Positions 1 through 13,020 of a DNA stretch of 64,000 nucleotides are shown one piece after another. A program made the position numbers and the translations under genes. The stretch covers positions 1,920,001-1,984,000 of the forward strand of contig NW_024466307.1 of NCBI RefSeq assembly GCF_017591425.1, given 5' to 3'. The notes under the pieces are model-generated. The model ran no database searches. It saw only the letters and a program-made list of their open reading frames with translations, and had not been told where the DNA came from. Numbering within the stretch: the stretch's first letter is position 1; each line of letters opens with the position of its first letter. Origin of the DNA: Ochotona curzoniae. Its lineage: Eukaryota > Chordata > Mammalia > Lagomorpha > Ochotonidae.

Positions 1-212
1 AGGGAGAGTGCCAGACAAGGATGCGGAATCTCCCCATCTATCGTGTCTTGGTCTCTGTCTGCTTTAAGTAGCAGTGGGACGGCAGGAATACTCGCCCGAG
101 GACACAGGTGTTGGGGAGCACATCCTGGCGCAGCCTCTGGTCCTGCTCCAGGCGTTACAGGCATTTAGGGAGCAACCAGTGGATTCCAGGAGCTCTGTCT
201 CCCTGCTTCTTA

Positions 213-232
213 AATGAATGAATGAATGAACT
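213..232. repeat. Short (TGAA)n
   Basis: About four TGAA units, 'aatgaatgaatgaatgaact'. Confidence 0.85.
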
Positions 233-3200
233 GAAGAACCATGGCTCCTGGAGGCAAGAAAGCAAAGGACAGCGGGATCTCATGGTCTGGGCTCACCCTT
301 GAGCCCAGCCGACAGAGCACCTGGAGGTAACAGGGCTTAGAGCATTGGGAGTGGGATGGCAGTAGAGGCTCTCACGGCTTCCCAGAAACCATGGCCTGGG
401 CTCCAGGGACAAGAACCTGCAGCGCTGCACACTTTTCTGAGTGGGTCTGAAGCCTGGATTTTTTTTTTCTTTCAATGAGAATATTCTCTCTTCAGCAGCA
501 GGTCCTGAGTCAGCCTAGAGAGCCCCACAGAGCCCTGGGAAATGCGATACCTGCTTGCACCCCTGGGAGCAACGATGTGGCCTGCTGTCTCCTCTGTTCA
601 GAATCTGGCCCGTTTCCCTGCTGGCAGGTAAGCCCTCTGCAGTCTGCAGCATTCCTGCTTGAGGTTCTCCATTACTCCTACTCTGAGGCGGAGCTTGTGG
701 CCTGAGTTGTCCAGGAAAGGAGGCAGTTTTATTGGTCAGGGCCGTTAACAGACCAAGAATGTCTGCTCTAGGCACAATGGGTGGGGCCATGACCCTGGCT
801 GGCTGCACCTGTGCTGGCTGGGCCACACTCAGAGGTGGAGCCTGGGAGGTGAGCATCAAGGTCAGCTGGGCGACCTCCCAGGATTCTGGCTTTGCAAAAT
901 GAAACCTGTTTCTCATTTGGCTGCACTCGGCCACAGCCGCCACTGGTAGGAACACAGGTATGTCGAGGGACAGTTGAGAATCCACAGGGTTCAGAAGGTG
1001 GGTAGAAAGCTTATGAGAAGCCATGCGTCGACTCTGAAAAGGACTTCTGTTCTTATTGTACCAAGACAAACTTCTACTCCCTTTCCCCACGTCGTCTTGG
1101 AAGCCCCTCTGTGGATGATTCGTCCTTGGTCCGGCTGTGGTTTTCTCAAGTGGCCCCGGGGCTGTCGGTGTCCACCCCTCCTGCAAGTCTCCCACTTGAG
1201 CCTATAGGTTCCCCATGCATGTCTGTGGTGGAATCCCCCAGTGCCGTGTGTGTGTCTGGCTGGGGGAGCCACGGAGGGCCTACGGGATTCCATCTTTCAG
1301 TTTGCTGCTTTCATTGAAGACACAAAACTGAGTGGATTTTATAAATTAGCAAACACAGAAAGGAGAGTTGTGAGTCAAAAATGCAGCTTAGGGCCCAGTG
1401 GCCTTCTAACCAGTAAGTGCTTACAGCACCCCCAAAGTTCTTGCCTGCGTCTTGCTTTACTTTCTTGTCTTTTTTTCCCCCACTCCCTTCCTTCCTATGA
1501 ACGGTGGTGAGCTAAGAAAATTTCCAGGTGTCTCAGCAGTTGTGACTTCCCAGGGGAGGCAGGGGAGGCCCCGGAGAGGCAGGGGAGTGAGATGGGGGCT
1601 CTGGTGACACTGTCCATACTGGCGCGTTCTTGGTCAGGCCTCCCTGTGCAGGAGTGGCTGCACCTGCGTAGAGCCCAGCCCTGGGTGGAGGGCAAGCTCC
1701 CTCTCCCACAGGAGGCTGGGGCTAGTCTCATGATCCCAGCTTGAGTGGGGACTGCCCCAAACTCAACCCCGTAGCTGGAGATTGGGGTGGGGGAGGGCTC
1801 GCCTCAAAGGATACTGGGACTAAGGCCACAAGTGGGGGAGGGGGCAATGGGTACTGCGCAGACAGCCAAGTCCACTTCAGTTCTAGGTTTTCTGTTGTGT
1901 ATAGTGTTTTGGTTCTGGGAGATGGCTCCAGCTTCTCTTCTGTCATCTCTGGGCTGCTCTCCCTGCCACTGTGGGCCAGGGTGGGCATCACGGGTGGAGA
2001 CCAAGCTGAGGGCTGTGACACACATGTGAAGTGCCCCCCTGGGGTGCACTGAGCTCCATATGCCAGGCCCTGTGCCATCGGCTTTGACTCCCTGTCTTGG
2101 TTCCTGAGCAAGGAGGAGGCATTGGCGTTGGGGAATTAGATGAAGCCAGGAGTGGGCGGGGCTGCAGGTGTCACAGCTTCACTTATATAAAGTGGCAGAG
2201 AGGAAAGCAGGTGCTGGAGCTTAGGGGAAAGGCAGGGAAGGAATGGAGGAGCCTGGGCTGGGGGAATGCCTACGGTGCGGTGTGTAGATCAGGGAGGAGC
2301 CCACCATTCAGGGCTGCTGCAGTGGAAGCCACAGGGGCAGAACTGTCCAGCGGGAGTAGCCATGGAATGGAAGACCAGGGTCGGGATCAATGGGATGGAG
2401 GAGTTCAGAGACAAGAGGCTTGGCAGCTGTAGGTATGTGTGCTGGCTGGAATGGGTGCTTGGGCAGAGCAGCCAGAGGGGGAAACTGACTAGGGATCACT
2501 TTAGGGAGTTGGGGACCCTCAAGATACACGTCGGAAGAGCAGCAGATTCGGAAAACAAGCAGTAGGGAAAGAAGAAGATTGAAAATGGAGGAGAAGGTGC
2601 CGGATGCTTGGAATGCTAGGGAAGATTGACAAGGGACAAAGAAAATGGGTGGGGCTTGGTAGAGAAGCAGGAACTGGAGCTGCAGGGTGAGGAGGGTGGA
2701 GTGAGAGAGGGCTCTGGGTGGGTGGGGTGCAGGCTGACCAGAGTTCCCACTCAAGCCTTGCTACTCCTGGGGATTGTGTGGGTGGGATGGGAGACTGACA
2801 ATACACCAGTGATGGGAGAGAGAGAGAGAATGTGAGGTTATGGGGCAAGCTAAGGCCTGCAGTGCCATTCAGGGCTCTGCAAAATGGCAAGTGATGGGAG
2901 GCCTGAGGGAACTGGGCGTGCTGGTTCTGAGAGATGCTGCCTGCAGGATCATGTGTGCAGGGACTGAGATCTGGGCCTTGGGTTTGCTCCTCTTCCCAGA
3001 GTTGCCTTGCCTGGCTTGCCCAAGGAGTGGTCTCCAAGAGGGACTGAAGAAGCTGTCAGGAGCCCCTGGGGCCCGTCTTCCCCAACAAAGTGCTCTGCTG
3101 ACTCGCATTCAGAGCCATGGCATGCCTATTTCTGTGCCAAGCTCTGTAGTTTGGCCCTGAGTCGAGGCTCATCTCCAGGGTTGTTTGTGGGGAGAGCCAC

Positions 3201-4540
3201 CCCTCTGTTCTCAGGAGAGAGGTGCCTGAGAGCAAGCTGGGGTACCATGTCCAGGAGAAGGTGAGGTGGGGGCAGCGTGAACGGGGCAAGAGGCCAGCAA
3301 GGTCAAATGGCGATAGGTGGATGAGGAGCAGTGCCTGGACACAGATGTGGGCGTGGTGGCAGTCACTTTCTCCTTAAGAAGATCAGAAACAGGTGAGGGA
3401 GACAGAATCCAGTGCAAGAAGGGGTGAGTGGGTGTGGAGACGCAGTCAAGGCAGAGCCCATCGGGACAGGAAGTGGGGAGGCCTGCTGTGCCCCATCCAC
3501 CCCCTGTGACCTCTGGGGTATTTGTCCCCAGGCTGCATCCTCAGGAAGCCTGGGCTTTCATTTGAAGAAGGGGCAGCAGGAAAACAGGCTCTTTCCCAGG
3601 GCTGGCAGGTGGATGGCTGGAGCAGGGCAAGGGTGACCAGGCAGCACACGGGGCTGGGCTTTGTCTGGAGCGTGCTGGAGGAACAGGGAAGGGGCTCAAG
3701 TCAGGGTTGAGACAGTCAGGGCCACGGTTGGCTGTGGAGGCAGCTGGTGCAGAGGGGTTTGGGTCCAGCACAAAGACAGGGACAAAGTGGCAAGCTGGGG
3801 ATGGTTGCATAGGGGAGTGAGATGTGTTGACAGATAGATGAGGGATGAAGGAAAGAGGAAGTGATGCAGGTGGGGCAGGGAGCATTCCCAGGAGGCAGAC
3901 AGGAGCCTGGGAGGGGAGGCAAGATGGAGGTGAGGCCGAGGCTGGAGGAGAGGGGTGGGGCTTCGACTTCCTCCAGGAAGTGGTGGCGAGGAGGAGGCTG
4001 AGTCACCCCTGCCCCACCCACCCCATCTGCCACTGCTGCCCCTCTGCCTGACCAGGTCTGCATTCGCCACGGGGCTCCCAAGGGTGAGCTGGGGTGTCTG
4101 TCCCAGCCTACCTGAAGGGCTGGGGACCAAGTCCCAGAACTGGCTGCCAGCTGTGTGGGCGATGACAGGGATCGGGTTCGATGACTGGGTGGGCGTGCAG
4201 TGACTCAGGAGGAAAGCCAAGGTGAGGAGGAAGGGCAGGGCTGCGGATTTCACCTGGGGCCCTCCCAGACTGCCCCCTCAGTACCTCCCCATCAGGTTCC
4301 CAGGGCCCTGGCCATTGGAATGCACCAGGCACGGTGTTGAGCTGCAAACTTACGGGAGACTCAGAGCTGTCCAAGCCGAATTGGGTGAGGGTAGAGCTTT
4401 TCTGAAATGTCACAACCCATCTTCTACATTTGGTCTTGGTTAAAAGGCGGACAAGTGATCTAAAGGTGAGGGGTGAAGCCTGGAGAAGCACTAACTGCTG
4501 AGGGTGGAGGGGCCCTGGGAAGCTGGACAGCGGCTGCAGC

Positions 4541-4558
4541 TCGCCCTCTGCTGGTCAC
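4541..4558 (-). promoter_or_regulatory. CTCF-like motif
   Basis: 'tcgccctctgctggtcac' contains the CTCF core in reverse (CCAGCAGAGGGCG). The match is by eye and occupancy is unknown. Confidence 0.45.
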
Positions 4559-5640
4559 CGGTGGGCCTGCAGCCGTGCCGCACAGACCTGTCTAGTCCCA
4601 CAGCACCAAGACGCTCCGAATTTGCAGCTTTCAGCTTGAAGATTCACCTGTTCGGGTAGAGCGGCAGACTTTCCCCCATCCTCCACAGATGGGTGACAGG
4701 TATCAAGGCCCATGGCCAGGGTCACGAAGCTGTGGCTGAGCCAGCTGTCACACCCAGGCCGTCCAGTAGCCTGTCAGTCAAGATTTGTCACATAGACCCC
4801 TTCCCCAACAAGGCGGAGTTGCTCTGTCAACCGTGTTTACTCCCTGGCCCCTGCAGTATCCCACACGGAAGTTTCCTGGGCACCATTTGCCAGGAACTTG
4901 AATCTCTCTTCCCATGTGTGGCACCTGGGTCTGGTCCCTGGCTGGGCATCTGAGCTGTACCATGCACATGGCTGTACCCAATCCTGTAGTTAGCCTTGAA
5001 CACAAGAGAGCTGAGAAACCCAAGCACTGGCCAGCCAGTCCCCACCCAGCACTGAGCCCACACCATGGAAGAGGGGCGGGGATTCTGGTGGTCAGAAGAT
5101 GCCTCAGCCTTCCCTCTGGACAGCAGGTGTGAGGTGGTCCATGGCGGCTGTCTCACCGTGTCCAACTCTCACCACCAATCTGACCTGGGAGCCTGGTCTT
5201 GGCTTCCCAGGGAAGGAAGACAGCAGGGGGCTGGCTGGCCTGCCCCATCGCCATGACTGGGGCTCGTTGCTGTGTTTCCTGCCAAGGCTGCAGCTGGGCT
5301 CTGAGGGGGCTTGACTGCCACATTGTAGGGTAGCAAGGAGTAGGGGAGCAGAAAGGGCAGTGGGCAGAAATGGGGTGGGGGGCACAGGTGCATGACCCAA
5401 GAATAGCAGATGGAGGGCGTGTGAGAGCCAGGGCCATGGAATAGCTTCCCTGCTCTCCCTGTTGGTGCCCACAGTTTCCTGGCTGCATGATCTGTGTTCC
5501 GGCTTCATTTGTGCTGACAACGCTGTCCTGGGCTCACTTTTTCCTTCTGAGAGCTTCGGGGTCCTTGCACTCTTCCCCCCACTGTTATCCTAGCCCCCCA
5601 CAAGCCAGCTGCGAGGAGAGGCTGCGTTCTTTCAATTCTG

Positions 5641-5889
5641 ACCAAGCTTTCATTTTGAACTAGTTTTTAATCTTGGAGGTTTTATTTCAAATTCTGATTG
5701 TGAAATGTTTAACATACAAAAGTACTTCAAAAAGAGAGTGGGAAATGGTATGAGAAGATGCCTATTTTGGGGCAAAAATTTTTGAGATCTGTATATAGTT
5801 TTTGAAAAACTTACATATTTGCTGTGAACTTTTAAGGACCCCTGATACACAGAAAAGGAGCTAATATAAGCATATAGTTGTTTCCTCTA
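5641..5889. other. A+T-rich stretch, probably an interspersed repeat
   Basis: 'acatacaaaagtacttcaaa' and 'gtttttgaaaaacttacata' with 'tgctgtgaacttttaaggac' have the look of an interspersed repeat (possibly a lagomorph L1 3' part or a DNA transposon). I cannot name the family. Confidence 0.35.
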
Positions 5890-6034
5890 GGTCTCCCATG
5901 GGTGGCAGAGGACGGAGCAGGGATTAGCAGGGAGCTGGCATGGAAGTGGAGCAGCCGGGACACCCACCAGCACCCCTATGGCATCTGCTGTCGGAGGCAG
6001 CGGCTCCACTCACTGCACCATCGCACAGGCCCCA
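5890..6034 (-). mobile_element. C-SINE, internally deleted
   Basis: It runs from 'gtctcccatgggtggcag' through 'gcagggagctgg' and 'gtggagcagccgggac' to the degraded head 'gcaccatcgcacaggcccc'. The tail half is missing. Confidence 0.75.
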
Positions 6035-6848
6035 GCACGAGGGCGTGTAGAAGGGACAGGGAGACCGAGCATAAGGGGTTGTGTGGTGGACATACCAGGA
6101 TGCGCACGTGTTACAGCACTCACATACGTGTTGTTAATACCCACACAGCGGCTTCCTGGGTCCTGGTCCCTACCTAGAGGCACAGTTGGTACAAAGGAAT
6201 GTTTAACAGGAGCAGCTGTGGTAGACGGCTGAGTCACAGGGGAAGTGCTGCTGTCCAAACTCGGGTGTGTCCGTTCTGCCCTCTGCGATGTGTCGTGTGG
6301 GTGCCACTCACAACCACCAAAGCCTGTCACTGTGTCCTACAGATGCCACTTAGGGGACCAAGTTGCTGTCCTAGGATGCAGAAAATATAGGAGATCAAAA
6401 GCAATGATGTGGTAGCACCGCCCCCGAGCCCCACCCAGGAATCCACAGGGTTCCCGGGGGCAGGAGTTATGAGTGTGAGCCTGGAGGATGCAGACGGAGG
6501 ATCCCGGGGACCTCCAGCAGCTCAGCCCACATGGCGACCAGGGCAGCCTGGGTGGAGGTGAGGCTGATGCATGGAGGGGAACCCTTGGGCCACCGGGCAG
6601 CGGCCACACTGGATGTGCTAGGAGCAGGACTGGGTGCTGGCTCTGTCCTGCCTCCTCCTCTTCTTACCCAGCCATCTCCTGATGCAGCCCAGCCTAGCTC
6701 AAGGGCTTGGGCATCTGCTTCCCATGGAGGGGACTCAGATGGATTTCCCCAGGCACCTGTCTTTGACCTAGCTGGTGTGGGCATTTGGGGGGGGGGTCAG
6801 TCCAACGTATGGAAGATCCTGCCCCCTCTTTGGACCACTCTGCATTTT

Positions 6849-6886
6849 AAAAAAAGATTATTTATTTATTTATTTGAAAGTCAGTA
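6849..6886 (-). mobile_element. C-SINE tail fragment
   Basis: 'gattatttatttatttatttgaaagtcag' is the reversed 3' tail of a C-SINE. It directly abuts a plus-strand C-SINE, so one probably inserted into the other. Confidence 0.6.
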
Positions 6887-6888
6887 TT

Positions 6889-7208
6889 GGGGCCCAACGC
6901 AGTAGCCTAGTGGCTAAAGTCCTCGCCTTGCATCTGCTGGAATCCCATTTGGACACCGGTTCTAATCCTGGCAGCCTGGTATCCCATCCACCTCCCTGCC
7001 TGTGGCCTGGGAAAGCAGTCGAGGATGGCCTGGCAGCCTGGTATCCTGTCCAACTCCCTGCCTGTGGCCTGGGAGAGCAGTCGAAGACGGCCCAAAGCCC
7101 TGGATTGTGTACCTGTGTAGGAGACCTAGAAGAAGCTCTTGTTACCTACCTTCAGATCAGCTCAACTCTGGCTGTTGTGGTCACTTGAGTGGGCAGTGGG
7201 CCAGAAGT
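6889..7208 (+). mobile_element. Pika-type C-SINE with internal 62-bp tandem duplication
   Basis: The head is ggggcccaacgcagtagcc, then tagtggctaaagtcctcgcc and the B box ggttctaatcc. The segment starting 'ggcagcctggtatcc' is present twice in tandem (6970-7031 and 7032-7093). The 3' end is degraded, without a clean A tail. Confidence 0.9.
6970..7093 (+). repeat. 62-bp tandem duplication inside a SINE
   Basis: The two copies are nearly identical; both carry 'ctccctgcctgtggcctggg' and 'agcagtcgaagacgg/agcagtcgaggatgg'. The duplication is limited to the SINE body. Confidence 0.85.
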
Positions 7209-10200
7209 TCGCCTAAAAGGAGAAAGGGTAGGAGAGGGGAGACAGACAAAATCCCAGTTAGCCCCCGCCCTTGTCTGCAGTGACAGTGTGCGCAAGCCCT
7301 TTCCAGTTGTGGGTCTCCTTTACAAGGTTGGAGGTAATGCCTCCCATTGTGAAGCTCCCCGGGAGTTCCCTGGCCCCTCCACAAGTGGAATGCAACATCT
7401 GTGCCCACTCAGAAACGTTTTGTTGACTGAATGAATGTTGAGCTAGGCCAAACAGTGGTCTCTCTGCTTATGCAATGATGTGGTGTTTTTATGGCATTAA
7501 CCTTGCTTCCAGCATCAGTTGAACATTGCTCTTCTTCCAGGACATGAGCTTGTTTATCTCCGCATGTATCAATGCTGGTCTCCAGATCAGTGCCTGTAAC
7601 CCAGGGCAAGTAGCCAGGAAGCCCAGTGAGACTTCAGTGTCTTTCACTGTGTCTCTCAGACAAGTGAGCGAGGGCCCCAGAAATCTGGTCTGGAACACAC
7701 GCCGGTACACATTCCTGCGACTGGGTTGTTAGCAAAACAGGCAGATCGCTCTGCAGGCTGCAGTCTCGGGGTCGACATCTGAACGTGGGTTTCTTTCCAG
7801 ATTCTTAGGTCATGAAGGACACACACATATGCAGTCTTGGAAAATGCATGAGCTCACCAAGAGGCTCGAGTCCATCTCGAGAAGTGCCTAACCACAGATC
7901 AACTGAGTCGGCAGTGGCGTGTTCTGAAAACACAGCCCAGTGGGAAAGATCTCAAAGCAGCAGAAGAGCTTAGATGTGGAGGTAGAGAGTGGGGAGGGGG
8001 AGCAGAGCCTGGAAAACCAAGGGAATCTGGGCTGCCCTCCAAGGGAACAACCTGCCCAGAGAACCCTACACTCTACCCCTCAGGTTTAGCCTCCTTAGAA
8101 AATCACGTAAACTTCACTTTCTGCGAAGCTCTGATAGCCAATGGAAGGTAGACATCTATAGCCTCAAGGCCAGTGTCAGGTGCTTCTGGGACCGCATGCA
8201 CTTGAAAAGGTGTCATGCCCAGAGCACCTGCTGGCAGGCCCAGGGAGCAGTGTGGGGTTGCCACTGCTCAGGAGGGTCTGCACGCCTAGCAGGGACTGGC
8301 CAGCGGCATGTGGTCATAGGGCTGGCTGTTGGGGTTTGCTTGGCAGGGGCAGGGAGGAACACACTGAGAGCCCTGCCAAGGTACAGCCGGGGAAGCAAGC
8401 TGCTGCTGGACGGGGAGGCCCCTTGGGGAAGCTCTGCTTTGGCTACTGCTGCTGGGATTGGGGTCAGTGTCCAAGTGGGGAGGACTCTGGCACTTCCAGA
8501 AGTGCTGGAGCTTCGAGCAGGAGGTGTGGGAGGAAGCCAGGGAGAATGGCAGAGACATTAGTATGCATTCAGAAGTGATGAGATAAACCCTGCACCTTGA
8601 AAAGGATTCCGTTTTATTCTCCCTGGGCTAAATTATAGATGTTACCCAACCTTGTTTCCAGCAGAGCTTTAAGTGATGGTACGAATTGTTCACAGATGTC
8701 ATTTTCCTTTTCACTCGATGTTCCTGGCATTAGCTAAATGGAGCCCCTTAGTCACACAGACCTTTCCTAGTGACTTTTCCCAGTTGAATTGTTGGACGCT
8801 AAGCAGTATACAGTTTAGGACATACATAGGAAGATTCACTCAGCCTTAAGAGACTTTTGAAGATGCTTGTTTCCTCTCGGCATCCGCTGGACTCGCCGTG
8901 GTCAGATCAGCAGAATTTCCTAGCCCTTGTCATGCTGCCATAGATCTTTGTCCATCAAACATCTTTATTCTGGCTGTCATGAAAATCATAAGCCAGAACA
9001 ATGCAATTTAGGGTCCCCCAGTGCTTCCGCCAGACAAGAAGCTCCTGCTCTCTGCTGAGTGAGCAGCGGGCTGAGCACGTTGGCTCGATCGCTGGGTGGT
9101 GGTTGTCTTGTATGGAAGATGGAGAGGTGAGTTCTATGCTCTCACCTGGAATAGTAGAGCCAGCATCCCATTCCCGTCAGCTCTCCCTTTGGAGATGAAT
9201 ATTGGTGGGATTGCGCCAAGGTGTTCCATCACCCAACCGGGAGTTGGACAGTGATGAGTTTCACACTGGTCTCACCATCCCTACAGGTGCCATCCTTTCT
9301 GGAGCAACCCTGCCTGGCACCTCCCTGGGCCCAAAGGATCCGAGTGGATGGCCACCCCTCTGCTCTCTCCTTTCTCACTTTACACTTTTTAGAGGCACCC
9401 AAGGCCAGCAGAGCAGAGATGGGAGTTCCATTTGTGGCCCCACATTTTGATGAACGCTCACTTCCTGTGGTACGTCCTTTCTGCTCACAACATTGACATT
9501 CTTTCTTTTTAAATCCTGAGTGTCGAGGAAGGTTTCAGAGGAGGAGATGGCTGTGTAGCCAACAGGAAGGATAAGAACGGGATGAGGTAATGTAGTGGTC
9601 ACCTCCTCCGGAACCTCCAGGTATACACTCCCAAAACCTTCCCAACTGTCTTCAACTCCGGCAGTCAGAGCTCATCTCCTTGATGTCTGGAAGGCAGGGC
9701 CCTGGTGGCTCCCCCAGGCTGCACAAGCCATGCCTGGAACATGGGCAGCAACACCTGCCATGGAGCTGGGCATGGCCCGAGGGTTCACACCAAGAACTAA
9801 GATGACCCAAACTAAGCACAACTCACCCTGGTTAGCTTCAGAGCTCTGCACAGCCCCAAGGCACAGACTCTGCCCAGTGTGGAGAGGGTTCCTGCCCTCT
9901 TCTCCGTCTTTCTAGAATCTTCCTCTATAATTGAGCTTTTGAGAAATAGACGCAAAAGATGCTTTGGGATCTTCTGTATCTCAATAAAAGCATCTCAATA
10001 AAATTGTATCTCAACAAAATTCATATTAAACAGATTGTTGGAGGCACAAAATTCATATTAAACAGATTTTTTGATGTGCACTAGATCCGAGAGGGTAGTA
10101 AGGACTTGGTCATTTCCTTTGAGGCCCTAACCAAAGTGTTGTGCAGAACACTTTGACTGCTTAGAAACAAATGCTCAGCTGTTTGGGGGCACAAAGCCAT

Positions 10201-10330
10201 GGCATCCACAGTGTCTTATTCAATGACTCGGCAAAGAAGAAAATCTTCAGTAAATACAGAAAAGATGAGAGAATGTGAACACTTTGGAATGTAGGGGGTG
10301 GATATGTGGACATCTGTCCTTTGGAAGTGG
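7209..10330. other. Intergenic DNA without a recognisable gene
   Basis: No exon, retrocopy or repeat was recognised, apart from the small duplication at 10014-10072. Confidence 0.55.
10014..10072. repeat. 32-bp imperfect tandem duplication
   Basis: 'caaaattcatattaaacaga' occurs at about 10016 and 10048 in an A+T-rich patch that also holds repeated 'tctcaataaaa' words. Confidence 0.8.
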
Positions 10331-10395
10331 GCCAGTGAATGCAAGATTCTCTATCTCTGTAACACTGTCTTTCCAATAAATAAGTCTTAAAAAAA
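10331..10395 (+). mobile_element. C-SINE 3' end, 5' truncated
   Basis: 'gccagtgaatgcaagattct', then 'ctttccaataaataagtctt' and an A-run is the standard C-SINE 3' end. Confidence 0.7.
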
Positions 10396-11578
10396 GAGAT
10401 TTAATGAACCACTTCCCCTCCCATTCTGCACATGGTGAAGACTCTACCTCCTCCCAGCATTTCTTTGGAATTTCTTTGGAACAGTTGGGGATCTGACTGG
10501 CTTTTTTCCCTTCCTATATTCTTGGATTTGCCTGAGTTTTGTGCCATGCATATAAAACCCATCCGCTACATCCGCTACATCAGGTTATTGCCTGGGACCA
10601 AGCAGTCTCCCAAGGGCAGTTGGAGGAAATGACGACACAGGAGCCAACTGAACCCAGGTGCCTTGAGGGTGAAGTCTTGTAGCTCCCCTGCTCCCGAAGA
10701 AGTTCACAACTCCGCTTAGACAAGAGTGGGCTGTCGGCTTTTAGGCTGCTGCTCTTCCCAGCAAACCAACGCTGGGCACCAGAGTGGACACAATCACAGG
10801 AACTGCCCAAGTGACGCAGTCAGTCTGCCTTCAGGCAACATCCTGTGCTGGGTTCCTGGAGTTGTGTCCCCATGCACAGGCCTCTGGGGTGCAGGCATGG
10901 GAGGCTCAGCATTCTGAAAATAAGCAGCCTCCTTTCTTGTGGTTGAGTGGGGAACTCGGTTCTCTTAGAAAAATAAACAACTGGGCAACTTTTGTCTCTG
11001 TGAACAGAACTGAGTCATTTGAACTCACCCTTCATCTGAGGACAAACAGAAATGCTACATGAGCTATAGTTAGTTGGTTATCTAGTTAGCTAGTTAGTTA
11101 CAGCCACCTGATTACATCAGAGCATTAGGAAGATGGTTGAGATACTGGAAATGCAGAGGGCCGCACCTGGCAGCCAGTCAATGCTGAGGAGAATGCTGAA
11201 AAGCTGGGCTGCTTGGAGCAGCTTTGAGGGCCACATGATGAAATTGGGGTCTGGCCCCTCTGCCGCAAGGTGGCCTAGTCCCATGTTTCAGCATGGAACC
11301 AGCAAGGTCTGAATTCCAGGAGTAGACATAAACCAGAAGCACAAAGCATATTTGCAGCCAATGTTGAGGCATCTCCGTGGCCCAGAGAGATTCAGCTCCA
11401 GCCTGCGGACTGGACATGACTTGGTGCCACAGGCTCCTGAGAGAAGCCAGCAGAAGGCTTCCTAGGGAGAAATAATGAGGTCTTGATTTTAAACCACTCA
11501 CAGCAACTCCCAAGTGTCTTGCCCAGTGCACAAAGGTTAAAAGCTTCTAAAGGGAAAAGAACCAGAAAAATAAAACAT
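10396..11578. other. Intergenic DNA without a recognisable gene
   Basis: It contains two tiny tandem repeats: 'atttctttggaa' twice at about 10460-10481, and 'catccgcta' repeated at about 10559-10580. A TATA-like 'catataaaaccc' lies just before the second. An old LTR is possible but not shown. Confidence 0.45.
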
Positions 11579-11946
11579 TTAAAAGATAAATGCATTTATT
11601 TGGAAAGCAGAGTAGAGTGACAAGGAAGGAGAGAGAGAGAAAGAGAGAAAGAATGAAAAGAAGAATGGAAGGAAAAAAAGAAAGAGATCTTCCATTGCCT
11701 GGCTCAAACCCCAAGAGGCCACAATACCTGGAGCTGGAGTGGGCTGAAGCCAGGAGCAAGGGTCTCTAGCCAGGTCTCCTACGCAAGTGGCAGGAGTCCA
11801 AGTGCTTAAGCTGTCATCGGATTTCTCCCAAGATGCTGAAGTAGCAAGCTGATTGGGAAGTGAGGGGTAGCTGGGACTCAAACCAGGCTTTCTAATATGG
11901 GATGCAGGTGGAGGCTTAGCCCACTGCTCTACAATGTCAACCCCTA
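11579..11946 (-). mobile_element. C-SINE, nearly full length, old
   Basis: It begins with the reversed tail and a long purine stretch (gagagagaaagagagaaag), passes 'gatcttccattgcctgg' and 'gctgggactcaaacc', and ends in the head 'agcccactgctctacaatgt'. Confidence 0.85.
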
Positions 11947-11959
11947 GGGAAAAACTCAA

Positions 11960-13020
11960 CAGAAATATACAACAAGGAACCCTAGAGAGGCAGTGAAGTA
12001 GTTAATTATGATCAAGAAGATAAAATAGCAGTGTGAAATTTCAGCAGAGAATTGGAAAGTAGTTTCAAAAGTGATACAGAAGGTGTACAAAAGAAATGCT
12101 GAGATGATAAGGCATAATAATGAAAACAAGGGAAGAGGACAAGTAAAGATCAAATACAGTTGAAGATAGAGTTAATGAACTGGAGAGAAAAATATGAAGT
12201 GCAGAAGAAAGAACAAAAGAAGAAAAGGAGAAAGAGGGAAAGGAAAAGGAGAAACAGCAATGCAAGAAGGAAAAATGATAGGCGATTGAAGTGGGGACCC
12301 AGGGGAAAAACAGAAAGGTACAGGAAAAAATAGGTGAAGAAACCAGCCTGAGAGTTTTCTAACAATCACAAAATACATCAATCCACAGCTTCAAGAAGCA
12401 CCATGAATCTAAAGAAAGCAAAGTATCAAGAAAACTACCTTTAGATACATCATAGCAAAACTGCAGAAGAGCAAGGTTAAATTCACACAGGCATTCTTTG
12501 AGAGGGAGGTAAGTAGTCCGCCAGTGTGCGTCCTGGGAAGCAGCCAGTGGTGGCCCCAGGATGTGGGGCTCCTGCCACCCTGTGGGAGTCGTGGTGGCCA
12601 ATTTCAGAACGCTGACACAAAACAATGGATTCCCACACACTGCTCAAGTTACTAAATGTGAAAGAATCTTCAAACATCCTGCTGGAGAACAATGAGTCAC
12701 CGAAAGCGAAAAATCAGCAGAAACTTCCAGTTCTACATGGAAAGTGTCACTACAATAGAAGCAGTGGAGCATTATATAGAAACTTCTGAGATTCAAGTAC
12801 GATACTTGGCAAAATCGAGATTGTCACTCATTTATAAAGGAAACGGGCATTCAGTTTCAAATACAAACAATGCCGAAGTCCTTCCTGAAAAATGAATTCA
12901 AAATGAGCCAGCCAACAAAGAAATGAATAAAAATAATCAAGCAGAGAACAGAGAAGTCATGGAAAAAGATTGTTGTAAACAATTTATCCAACACAGAGAA
13001 CAAAACTAAACATCTGGGAA
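11960..13020 (+). mobile_element. Old L1/HAL1-like fragment
   Basis: This A-rich, purine-biased stretch contains L1 ORF1-end-like words ('atagcaaaactgcagaag', 'gaaacgggcattcag', 'cttcctgaaaaatga') with many stops. A non-L1 piece interrupts it near 12500-12630. The family assignment is uncertain. Confidence 0.5.

Larger units (their letters stand above)
1..5640. other. Intergenic DNA without a recognisable gene
   Basis: This is unique-looking, G-rich sequence with several polypurine stretches (for example 2600-2860 and 3840-3960). Open frames occur on both strands but none resembles a known protein. Apart from the TGAA repeat and the CTCF-like motif I see nothing. Confidence 0.6.

Noticed and set aside
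515..1195. A 226-codon minus-strand open frame
   Set aside because: The composition is low-complexity, with no domain, splice context or similarity that I recognise.
3696..4253. A 185-codon minus-strand frame with a hydrophobic start
   Set aside because: It is Pro/Ser-rich low-complexity sequence in purine-biased DNA with no family resemblance.
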